From NCBI RefSeq assembly GCF_012516375.2, contig NZ_CP051204.2, positions 7,192,001 through 7,256,000 on the forward strand: DNA of 64,000 nucleotides, in the 5' to 3' direction. The translations under genes and the position numbers were made by a program. The notes beneath the pieces are model-generated. The model was not told the DNA's origin. It saw only the letters and a program-made list of their open reading frames with translations, and searched no databases. The stretch is from Chitinophaga oryzae (GTDB taxonomy: Bacteria; Bacteroidota; Bacteroidia; Chitinophagales; Chitinophagaceae). The stretch's first letter is position 1; the number at the start of each line of letters is the position of its first letter. Shown one piece after another: positions 34,401 to 44,900 of the stretch.

Positions 34401-35589
34401 CTGTTCTTTTAACAGCCTGTTCTATCGGGCTGAGGTACACCATCTCCGGATCTCCCAGCGGATCACTGTTGCCGCAGGAACCGGAAGACGGCATATATTG
34501 GGCTACCAGTATAGGTTTATCGGCTTCGATATAATCAGCGGTATTACTGTTGTACTCATAGTAAGAGTTGGCAATCAACGGGCCCATGACCGCGCCATTC
34601 TTTTTCACCACGGTAGCGGGATCTTTCACCACCACCTTATACATGGATGTCTGGTTGGAGGTAGGCGTATTGGAATGAGAATAGGGCGCCGTCAGGTAAC
34701 GTTTACCCCATGCCTGGAAAGGGAACACCTGCTGGATATTGTTATCACCGCTGCCGCCGCTGTTGGTACACGACTGCGACGTACGGCTGCTGCCGGAGAA
34801 AACGGCCACGGGATAACATTCCCCGGCGGAATTACCGATAGACTTAACGGTCGTACCGGTGAGCTCCCGTCCTTTGGAACCTGACAGCGCACCGCCTACC
34901 AGCTGGTAGATATCGCCGCGGTTGAGGGTAACGGTAAACGGAACGCCCGGCGCACGGCCGTTACGGGTCAATACCGAAGGGGTGATTTCCACTACGGTAT
35001 TGTTTTGGTTGGCTACCACAAACATCCAGGAAAAACAGTCAGAGGCATAATCCTGCTGACTGTTAACCGAGATATAGGAATAGCCCCACGTTTCTTCCGG
35101 CATCAGCATGGTGGCGCCGGAAGAGGCGCTGCCGAAGATGTGTGCATAGGCTACGATCGGCACATTACTGTGAATATGGATCGATTTATTGGTGAAGGTA
35201 CCTTCACCGCCGGTGCCGCCGAACGAAGGCGGCGGTGAATACAAACGGGCGTCGTTGGCGCCTGTTTTTGGGATCAGGTCTGTTGCTATGACCGTATTGG
35301 CGGGAATGGTATAGGTCCGGGTCCAGGCGGTGCCGGTGATACTCACTGTTACCGTAGCGGCCTGTTCGGCGCTCAGGTACAGGATCATCTCCTGTGAATT
35401 ACCGCCTCCCGGCTCCATGAACTGGTGATGTCCGTAGCCAACCCAGAAGTCTTTCCCTTTGTTGGAAAGATTCTGGGCGTGCGAACTAAAGGCTACGAAC
35501 TGCAACACTAACACAGATATGGCCATGAGACATCGCTGTAGCCGTTGGCTACCAGGATGATTGGTTATTTTGGTAAACATCTTGTACAA
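31453..35589 (-). CDS. PKD-repeat surface protein with T9SS type-B sorting domain
   Basis: A 1378-residue exported protein with signal peptide (VLQFVAFSSHAQ). Residues about 45-370 form an IgGFc-binding-like domain (GKDFWVGYGHHQFM ... VPIVAYAHIFGSASSGATM). Six PKD-like modules span about 620-1230 (for example WYWDFGNDS, WQWNFGDGS, WAWEFGDGS). The last 85 residues are a gliding-motility/type-B T9SS tag (NAFSPNGDNINDKW ... FNRYGQRVYQS ... WDGSFKGNPLPVGTYYYVI). It shares the IgGFc-like domain with the giant neighbour upstream. Likely a cell-surface adhesin. The ligand is unknown. Confidence 0.93.
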   Translation of the reverse strand: MYKMFTKITNHPGSQRLQRCLMAISVLVLQFVAFSSHAQNLSNKGKDFWVGYGHHQFMEPGGGNSQEMILYLSAEQAATVTVSITGTAWTRTYTIPANTVIATDLIPKTGANDARLYSPPPSFGGTGGEGTFTNKSIHIHSNVPIVAYAHIFGSASSGATMLMPEETWGYSYISVNSQQDYASDCFSWMFVVANQNNTVVEITPSVLTRNGRAPGVPFTVTLNRGDIYQLVGGALSGSKGRELTGTTVKSIGNSAGECYPVAVFSGSSRTSQSCTNSGGSGDNNIQQVFPFQAWGKRYLTAPYSHSNTPTSNQTSMYKVVVKDPATVVKKNGAVMGPLIANSYYEYNSNTADYIEADKPILVAQYMPSSGSCGNSDPLGDPEMVYLSPIEQAVKRTGFYRNNREFITVNYLTLIIPTGGIGSLLIDGSPVFNTSYLHPNLSGYSVVVKRWSAAQAQCIVTSDSAFTATTYGLGSVESYGYNAGTLINNLNAVGSIHNEYDTSKATNDFTCTQTPVQLSILMAYKPTKMVWKLSLLGAAITPNTDVTVNAPVPAATVVINGITYYKYTLPGSYKFTNTGEFDITVMSTHPSIENCTNTEKVGYTISVKPKPRAISSYAYSGCTLDSAIFKGQNNQPDYKIDRWKWEFPGPALDSGIEVHHAFQPGQANVKLTVISTDGCVGDTSFQVKAVAKPVADFTSDVPSLCEGAPVKLTDNSTYGGTTPLKEWYWDFGNDSVKKATTNAPESMTYGGHKSYTVKHMVKVSDLCISDTVTKTITVYAKPYAAFTFPGDCLPVNGVVQFTSTATVPDAQTLAGHSWDFGDAGATPANPNTSLLASPTHAYTKFGTYTIKYKVTTDKGCTKDTTVTASFKLKPQLAYAPVNGVCVNVKGSIKVANATVQNGVTGKGYYKGPATDSSGNFTPSVAGAGTHKIWYVFNTSTGCADSVAADVVVYPKPTATFTATANVCLGQPALITDQSTITGGVISTWKWDDGKGQQTQVNNNTPFNVVYTAEGSYTVKLVAVSDHQCLSDTASMTVGVHPLPEVNFRLPAAICMPEGSAQFTNLSTITDKSTLTWQWNFGDGSATSALKDPLHNYTAYGPFDVVLTATSSFGCSASATKRMEAFFGQPVASFKVSPDTLCQGTDNTFTDQSTDAKSNITTWAWEFGDGSVSSAQNPVKKYTEPGEYGVKLKVTNAAGCTSAPFTSKVVVYLQPVIDAGQSFVVPQGTVITFRPTANDSVNLKFRWEPAADFPNPTLLSPSIPAMHDQVYTLTATGKHNCTAKDQLSVKVLKPVLPPNAFSPNGDNINDKWVIYNLSDYPDSKVEVFNRYGQRVYQSTGYPQPWDGSFKGNPLPVGTYYYVITLRNGFAPLSGYVAIIR

Positions 35590-35607
35590 TTTTTCATCTT
35601 GAAATGA

Positions 35608-35949
35608 TTATTGTTTGATGATCATCTTTGAGGTCCTTGTCCCATCTTCAAATAAGGCCCGCAACATATAAGGACCTTGTCCCAGTCCTGAAACCTGCAC
35701 CAGGTTGTCTTTCCCCGGCGCGGCTATTCTCTTCACCTGCCTGCCGTCCAGCGCATAGATCACCAGCTCACGCAGGTTTTTCACAGATTTCACGCGCACG
35801 GACACAGAGGCCGGGTTAGGATAGGCAGTGATAGACCGGGCGCTGTTGACCAGGCTGTCTATTCCCTGCCGGCAGCTGGTAGCTGCTGCACGGGGAAACG
35901 CCCCATGCAGCAACGCAGCTGTAATTATGAAAGCAAGCAAGTACTTCAT
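35608..35949 (-). CDS. Small exported protein consisting mainly of a T9SS type-A sorting domain
   Basis: From the ATG at 35949 the protein has 113 residues: a signal peptide (KYLLAFIITAALLHGAFPRAAA), a 15-residue spacer, and a type-A sorting domain (ITAYPNPASVSVRV ... ELVIYALDGRQVKRIAAPG ... GPYMLRALFEDGTRTSKMIIKQ). No cargo domain is present. The longer frame opening at 36087 runs into the upstream gene and is rejected. It sits 17 nt after the giant gene and 18 nt before the PKD protein gene. It may be a decoy or maturation partner, or a remnant of a larger protein. Confidence 0.8.
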   Translation of the reverse strand: MKYLLAFIITAALLHGAFPRAAATSCRQGIDSLVNSARSITAYPNPASVSVRVKSVKNLRELVIYALDGRQVKRIAAPGKDNLVQVSGLGQGPYMLRALFEDGTRTSKMIIKQ

Positions 35950-35966
35950 CACCTTACATTTTCGGG

Positions 35967-38900
35967 TTATCGGATCAGGTTGATCACTCCTTTCTTCTCC
36001 AGGGTGGAACCGTCTTTCAGTACAAGGTGACATACATAGATGTATACCCCTGAAGGCAAGGTTTTGCCTTTGTAAGTACCGTCCCATCCCATATCCTGGC
36101 TGTTGGACTCAAACACTTTTTCTCCCCACTGATCGAATATGGCGATGTGTAATTTGTTGATGATATAGCCATATACTTTCAGCACGTCATTCTTGCCATC
36201 GTTGTTCGGCGTGAACGTATTGGGGATGTAGATACCATCCGGCAGGGTTTTGCCTTCGGCCGGATCGGAGATTTTGTCTTCGCAACCTCTCACCTTCACA
36301 AGGAGCTTCACGCTCTGGGAAGGCTGCAGGCCGCTGATCACATGCTCCAGTCCTTCTCTGCCGGAAGACGGCTGCGTCCAGGTAAGGCCTCCGTCAGTGG
36401 ACACTTCGTAGCTGGTAGCATTAGGCACCGCAGCCCATTTAAAGCGGATCAGGTTTACGCCCACAGTATCCACTTTCACGACAGGCGTCGTCAGCAATGG
36501 CAGCACATGTACGACCACTTTGGCACGGGTAGCGCCCGGACAGCCATGGTTGATGGCTTCGAGATAGTAGGTGCCGCTGACAGTGACGGCGGTGATCGTG
36601 TATACGTTGCCGGTAAACAGCAGGTTACCCCCTGCAGGAGCGTCGTACCAGTTGTACAGTACGCCTGCCTCCGGATCTTTCACGGCCAGCGAAGCGTCGC
36701 TGCCGCTGCACACCGTCAGGGAGTCTTTCACCACTGCGGCTACGCCCGGCGTATACACTTCCACATCTTTCGTGGTATCGCCGATACACCCTTCCGCAGC
36801 AACAATGCTGAGCTTCACTTTATGGATGCCGGGATATTTAAACTGTTTGGTGGTATCCTTCCGGTAAGCGTAGGTAGTATCCCCAAAATTCCAGTTCCAG
36901 GTGCTGATGCCCACGTTATTGCTCGTAGTGGCGCTGCCCGTGAACTGGGCCACGTCGCCCACACAACCGGAGTAGTTGCTGGTGAAGTTCACCACCGGCG
37001 CAGGTATTACCTTCATGGTAAGAATGGCCTCAAAAGTGTTATTACAGCTTTCGATGTCCGGATGTGAGATCTGGATCGGCACGTGGTAAGTGCCCGGCGC
37101 AGAGAACACATATTCATCCGGCAGCACGAAACGGTAGTAAGTGCGTTCGTTGGCGATCAGCGAATCTTTCGGCACCGGGTTGTTCTGGACCACGTCCACC
37201 GCAGGTGTCAGGTTCTTCACGGCGCTCAGCTTCCACGTGAGTTTGGTAGGTTTCACCGGTATCAGCATGGAGAAACGGAACGGCGTTTTCACGCAGGTGT
37301 AAGTGTTGTTGCTGCCGCTTGACGGGTTCAGCACGTTGCTGAAAGCCGGCAGGATATTGAGGTTCTTTACGAGTGTTCCGGCATTGTAACCGTAGCTTTC
37401 CACGCTGCCAAGACCGTAGGTGATAGCGGTGAAGGCCGAGTCGGCGACAACATTACATTGTGCGGCGTCAGCATCCCACCGTTTTATCACCACCGTGTAA
37501 CCCTGGTAGTTAGGATGCGGATAAGTATGGTCAAACACGTTGCTGCCGTCGATCCGTAAAGAACTCAATCCGCCTGTTGGTATGATGAGGGTAAGATAGT
37601 TGGTGTTGATAGACTCAACGGTGTTGCGGTACAAACCGACTTGTTTGATACCTTGTTCCAGCGGGCTGACATAGATCATTTCCGGATCCCCGTCGCCGTT
37701 TGTATTGTCACAGGAGCCGCTGGATGACATATACTGCGCTACCATCACCGGCTGATTGGCTTCGATGTAGTCAGCGGTATTGCTTTCAAACTGGTAGAAG
37801 CGGTTGTTGATCAGGCCTGTCAACGTTATGCCGTTTCGTTTCACTACCGTGGCCGGGTCTTTTACCAGCACGCGGAAGATGTTGGTCATAAAGCTGGCAG
37901 CGTCATCGTCGATGGAAGTCGGCGCTGTCAGGTATTTTTTACCCCACGCCTGTGACGGGAAATTCTGCTGGATCAGGTTATCGCCGGAAGAACCGGTGCT
38001 GTTACCGCATCCGATGCCTGTGCGGCTGCTGCCGGAGAAGAAAGCTACCGGGAAGCATTTACCGTCGCTGTTGACGATGGAGCGTACATGGGAGCCGGAC
38101 ACGTCGTATCCGTCAGAACCGGCTTGCAGTGCGCCCAGTACCTGGTACACCTCACCTTTGTTCAGCGTCACGGTAAACGTCTGGTTGGCAGGTCTGCCGG
38201 ACAACGTAGGCACGCTCGGCGTGATTTCCAGGGTGGTATTGTCATAATCCGCCACCACATAGAACCAGGAGTAGGTATCTGTAGAATAATTCTGCCTGGA
38301 GGTGAGGGCATAATAATCGTAACCATAAGTACCTACCGGCAGCAGCATGGAGGCGCCGGAAGAGGCGCTGCCATAAATATGCGCATAGGCTACAATGGGC
38401 ACGTCGCTTTCGATGCTGATACCTCTGTCGGACCAGCCTTCTTCCAGCAGACGGGCATCGTTCATACCGCCTTTGGGCAGCGTTTCCGTGGTGATGGTTT
38501 TATTGGCCGGAATATGATAGGTACGTTCCCACGCGGTACCATTCACTCTGACGGTTACGTTAGAGGAATCTTTCGCATTCAGGTACAGTACCATCTGCTG
38601 GCTGTTGTCACCGGTGAAGAACTGGTGATGGCCGTAGCCCACCCAGAAGCGGGTGCCTCTGTTGGAGCTGTCTGCCGGCTGCAGCTGCTGCGGTGCAGAA
38701 GTGCCGCCATTCAGGCCGGTGAACTTATCGAAATAATGCAGGGTGCTGTCGGTGATCACGTTGGTGATGTCGTTCACCTTGCTGAGCGAATCTGTCTTCC
38801 ATTTGTCCGTGCTGTCGGTCATCGCCAGCCGGATATCTTTCTGCCGCTTGATATATCCCTGCCATGGGTCCAGGTAGAACTGCTGGATATTGAAGTTGTA

Positions 38901-41900
38901 CACGCCGCTGGCCGGGGTAACGTCCACGTCTGTATAGAAATACATGAAGTCTGTTCCCGGGGCGATATTCGGTGGTTTCACACCTGAATAACGGCGCACG
39001 GTCATATTGGAGGGCAAGGTGGCATCGTTCCAGGTGACCTTCGTCACGGTATCGGTACCAAACATGAACGTCTGGGTAACACCTGCTGCCGGAGCTGCCG
39101 GGAAAGCAGGTAATGCCGGCGGTACGGAGGTAGGCAGGAACTCATAGGCGCCCATGTCCGGCACGCCTTCCTGCAATGTTACCGGCCTCGGTTTACCGTC
39201 GATGTCTTTATCGTTGCCCGCTACCTGTACGCCACGGCCATGGATAGCCCATACTTCCGGATCGGTGAGCACCGGATGCAGGTCAGCCGGACTAACAAAG
39301 GCGGGTTTATACACCAGTGAATTGGCATCCAGACCGCTACCGGTACGGTAAGCCGCCAGTGTGCCGTAAGAGGTGCCCGGTGTATTTTGTCTTACCAACA
39401 CAGAACCTCTTGTATACAGCGTGTTGTAATCGCTGTTCAGGAAGTTCGGATTGGCTACGTACATCGTACGGCCGGTATCGGCGGCGAAGATGTTATTTCT
39501 CACTTTCACCGGTGATGCAGAAGACGACGTATGCGAGAAATAAGCTGCATAGTTGTTGCCGCTGCTGGTGGAGGTATTGAGAATACTGTTGTTGAGATAA
39601 TTGAGGTTATTGCCGGACTCACTGTAAACACCATACGAATTGCTGGCGGTGGTATGAATGCTCACCACGTTGTTGTTCACACTTATCCGGTTGGAATATG
39701 TCAGCGTAATACCTCTCAGCTCACCGGTATTGGCGGTGCGGGCGTAGATCTCGTTGCCGGTCACGCGGCCCGGAGCACCTGCTCCCGGCTGGCAGTAAGT
39801 AAGGTAGATCGCATATCCTTTGGAACCGGTATTATTGATATTGACTTTATTCCCCACAAGGGCAATGGCGGTATCGCAATCATCCGCATAGATACCGTAC
39901 GCAGTACCCGCCAGGGTGCCGCTCAGGGTGATGGTGTTCTTTTGTGCCACCAGCCTGTTGACATACTCGGCATAGATACCGTAACTATAGGAACGGGTAA
40001 TGGTATTGCTGTCGACAGTCACGCCGGGAGACATATTGTCGCCGTAGCTGTTCAGCCAGTACACGCCGTTACCACCTTCGGTGATGGTATTACCGGTGAT
40101 CACGTTACCCTGGCCAAGACAGTTATTGGCGTATACGCCGGCGCTGTTGGTGCCGGAAGAAGTTGTTACCGGCAATGTAATGGCACAAAGCTGCAGGCTG
40201 TCGAAGGAAGCTTTCTTCGCAAACTCTACTGCCCTTGCATATGTAGTGCCGGTTGGTTTGAAGGTGATCTTTCTCCAGGTCACATAATCCACGCTGTCGA
40301 GCTTCAGCACGTAGTTCCGTGCGGAAGTACCTGCATAGGTAAGGACCACGTCTGCCGCATTACCGGAGGCGCTGCTGAAGGTCACCCTGTTCACGGCGGA
40401 GGCGCCGGGGATATGCCGCATGGTCAGCTGTTCGGTATATGTACCGTTGGCAGCGAGGAACAGCACCGGTCCTGCGATACCGCATTCCAGTTTGGATACG
40501 GCAGCGGCGAAGGACTGGAAGTTGGTGGTACTGGAAGGCTGCGCCGGGTTGATGGTGTAAGTGCCTGCCAGTAACGGATCATTCAGGTTCACTTTCACGG
40601 GCGTGGAGTATACTGTGTCCCTGTTGCTGCACACCACGGCGCAACGGTAGTATTTCTCGGCGCCGGCGATGGTATTGTAAACGCTCACATACTGGGTGTC
40701 GCTCACATATTTCCATGGACCCGCAGCATTGGCGGATACCTGCCACTGATAGGTCTGATGACCGCCCTTGCTGTTGCCCACGAGGTCCAGCTTGATGGCG
40801 GTGCCCATACAAATCGGCGTAGTCGGGTCTACCGTAGCGTTGCCGGCTACCGGCGGAGAAGTACATTCCGGGATGTTGATTTCAAAAGCACCCATATCCG
40901 GCGTGGTGGTGCTGCGGGTAACACCCAGGATATCTTTGGTAACACCTGCCGGGCGGCCGCTGTTATCCAGCGGAGAAATTACCGGCGCGAAATTACCGGC
41001 GGAAGGGTCCGCAAATACCGGCTCTACAGCGAGGGAGTTACTATCCAGTTTGGCCCCTGCACGCCAGTCGGCCAGTGTAGCGTAGTTGGTGCCGTTGTTA
41101 CCGGTATAGGCGGTAGAACGGCTGCTCTTCACGAAGATATCGTTGTAATCGGATTTGAACTCTGCAGAAGCGGCAATAGAGATACCTGTCCTGCTGCCAC
41201 CGCCTGCGCGGCTGATATCGAGAATATTATCGAGGAACTGAACGCCGGCCACCGTGCTGGACTGGTAAATACCGGTGGCTTCTGCGCTGCCGGTATTAAC
41301 GGCATCGTTCAGTGCGACTGTATTATGGTAATACAGCGTAAAGTCGCTGCTGTAGTTATAGAATCCACGCTGGGTACCATTGCCGCGGATATCATAGATC
41401 ACGTTGTTGATGATCTTCGCCGGGTTGGCAGCCGTAGCGTCGGCGCTGGTGAACTCAATACCATAGAAGGAGTTGGTCGTGCCGGTGGCGCCGTTAAAGA
41501 GACCGTGGATACGGTTGTTGCTGACAATGTTGCCATCACCTTTGCTGCTCACGCTAACGCCATAGTTGGAGTAAGACACGCTGCTGCGTGCGGTGCGGAA
41601 GATGTCGTTTTGGTCTACGATGGTATTTTCCGCATTGGACAGGTACACGCCGTAGGAATAGAACTCGCTGATGGCGTTGCTGTCAATACGGTTGCCCGCC
41701 GGAGAGCCCGTTGAAGCGCCGTAGATGATCACGCCGTAATAACCGCCGTCGATCTTATTGCCGCGTACCAGGTTACTGTCGCAAAGGTTGTTGGTACCGC
41801 TGCTGGTGCTGGCATCTGCGCCGTTGATCACTACGCCGGCCACGCTGGAGCTGGAAGAGGTATTATCCGTCAGGATGCGGCTATGGGTAATCCTGTTCTT

Positions 41901-44900
41901 GTCCGCATTGGCCAGCAGTTGTACGCCGTAGCCATAAGAACCGCCACGGGCGTCGATCACAAGATTATCGAAAGTGAAATAGTCCGCGCCACGCAGTTTG
42001 ATCACGGCTCTTTCATTATCATCATCCGATGCGAACTTGATCGTGTTGCCATTACCGTTAAAAGTAACGGTATTGACAGCGGACATACCAGCGATGGAAT
42101 CGAGGACCAGCTGTTCGGCGTAAGGGCCGGAGCCGGCTACTACGTTGAATACCACCGGGCCTGCTATACCGCATTCCATCGCCGCTTTGGCAGCGTTAAA
42201 GCTGACAAAGTTAGTGGCGCCGGACGGTGCTCCCTTGTTGATGGTATAGGTACCACCAGGGAAAGCCGGGTTCACGGTGAGCAGTACCGGCGCACTGTAG
42301 GCTGTGTTGCCGCTGCAGGTGACTGCCACGCGGTAATACAGGGTAGCCGTCGATGTTATCGTGGTATCCGGATTGGTCATCGGGTTGCCGATGTTGGAAT
42401 AGGGGCCTCCTGCTGCACTGGCTGTTTGCCACTGGTAGCTCTGTCCCAGGCCGATGCTGTTGTTGATCAGGCTGAGTGACACCTTACGGTTGATACATAC
42501 CGGTGTGGTGCTCACGGTAGCCTCGCCGGGCGTGGGGGGCGCTGTACACGGACCGGGCGTAAACTCATAGGCGCCGATGTCCGGTGTGGTGGTGCTGCGG
42601 GTATTGCTGTTAATATCGACAGTGATGCCCGCCGGCAGCCCTTTGTTATCCACAGAAGCGCTGGTAGGCTGGTAGTTACCGGAAGCCACGCCTGCAAACA
42701 ACGGGTTGGAGGCCAGCGAAGCAGTATCCTGCAGGGAAGCGGTCTTCCAGTCAAGCAGTGAGCCGCGGTTAGCATTATAATAACCGGTAAAGCTGGTGCC
42801 GCCGGGTGCGGCCATATAATACAGGTTATTATTGGCATGGATAGTACCGGTGGTGGCACCGAAATATACAGCGTATTTGCTGCCGCCGCCACCACGGGTA
42901 ACCGCGATGAGGTTGTTGACAAATTCAATACCATCCGCTTTGGAGGTCTGATAGAAACCACGCGCCGTATAGGTGGTGGTGCTGGTAGAAGTACCGTCCA
43001 GCGCAATGGTATTATGGAAATACCATACGTTGTCGGAGCTGGAGTTGTAGATACCGTAAGCATCTCCCCTGCCGGTGAAGTTATAGATCAGGTTGTTGGA
43101 CACCACATTTTCCAGTTGAGACAACGCGTCCGTACCGGAAAAATAAATACCATAGCTGGCGCTCACGCTGGTGGGCGCGCCGCCAAAGGGATTACTGATG
43201 CGGTTGCGGGTAATATTGGCTTTGGTATTCAGGTTAGAGAAATTAATACCATAGAAGGTCGACACCGTAGCACGGGCCGGCCTGCTGATGATATTATTCT
43301 CTACTAACGTGTTAAATGATCCGCTGGCGTTCACCCCGGAGTTGTAGAATTCTGTGATCGTATTGTTGGTGATCTTATTGCTCATATTGGCCATAGTACT
43401 GCTTCCGGTGAGCACAATACCATAATAGCCACCCACAATTTTGTTGGAGGTGAAAGTATTGTTGTCGCACCTGGCATCACCGGAGGTGGTAGGTGATGAG
43501 TAGGAGCTGCTGATCACGATACCGGCATAGGCGGTACTGCTGGTAGATGTTGAATCCACCAGGATAGTGGAGTTCTTAATGGTATTAAAATCTGCGTCGT
43601 TGGTCAGGAAAACGCCCCAGCCATAACCGGAAGAACCGGTGCCGGTAGCTTTTATCACCAGGTTGTTAAAGGTGAAATAGTCGGCGTTATCCAGCTGGAT
43701 TACTCCCCTGTTGGCAGAGGTGCCGGCGAACTGCAGCGTGTCACCGTTACCGTTAAAGGTAATGGTATTGGTGGCAGAAGCGCCGGGTACGGGCTTCAGT
43801 AACAGCTGCTCCGTATAGGGGCCGCTGTTAGCCACCACGTTAAATGTCACGGGACCGCTGATACCGCATTTGAGATAGTTGTAAGCATCGTTGAAGGAAG
43901 CAAAGTTGGTACCTCCCGTAGGCGCTCCCTTATTGATGGTAAACGTACCGGACACCAGGGTGGGCGATGTTACGTTTACGCTGGCAGAGGTAGCGGACTG
44001 TGTGCTGGTAGTACAGGTAACGATGCAACGGTACCAGGTGGAGGCAGACTGCGTAGTAGTCAGCATGCTCTTGGTGGCTCCTGCGATGTTGGTCCAGGTA
44101 GTATTGTTGGCAGACTGCTGCCATTGATAAGTCAGCCCGGAAGCCACGGTGGCGCCGGTCAGCCGCAGATCAAAGGTACCGTTCAGACATACGGTGCTCA
44201 TACTGGAAACTGCGGTGCCTGCGGTGGGTGTACCGGTACAGGGCGTGGCAGGTATCCAGGAGAAGGTAATGTTCGGACGGGTGGTCATCGTACCGGTGTT
44301 GTCGGTTTCTATGGTACCGCAGAGGTTATTTTCGTTATCGGCGCGATAGGTATGCGAGCCGTTAAACGCCAATCCGGTGGTGAAGGCCACTTCGGGATTG
44401 TTGGAATAGAAGGTACCGGGATCGGTGACCGTAGCGCCGCTGCACACTTCCACCACAATGTTGTCTGTTCCGTTCCAGAAAAAGTTATTGCTGAAGGGAA
44501 AGTTGTTCACACCACTGAGGATGGTATAGTCCGCCGGGGTGCGTACCACGGTGGTGCCGGGCACCCAGGAGGTTTCATCGAGGGAGCTCACGGTAGTGCC
44601 GCCGATGCTGATCCCGTATCTTTCGATCACATCGGCAGTATTCAGGTTTTTAACGACGAACTTGATACCGGTAATATATCCCGGGGCCATACCGGCAGCG
44701 GAGAGCTCCGCTGCGGTAAACAGGTACTGTGCCCTGTTGCCTTCGAAATAGTCCTGTAACGGACAGGGATACCCGATATCGCTGTTCCCCGTGGTCCCGG
44801 TGCCGATGTTGATATCGGTCTGCGCCAGCAGACGACTGCTCAACATCAGCAGCATTCCGGCCACGAGGATGGTTTTGTGAATAAACGAAAGCGTATAATT

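Noticed and set aside
32473..34884. 803-codon open frame on the plus strand
   Set aside because: It lies wholly antisense to the PKD surface protein, whose domains are clear, and its translation is Arg/His-rich low-information sequence typical of a shadow frame.
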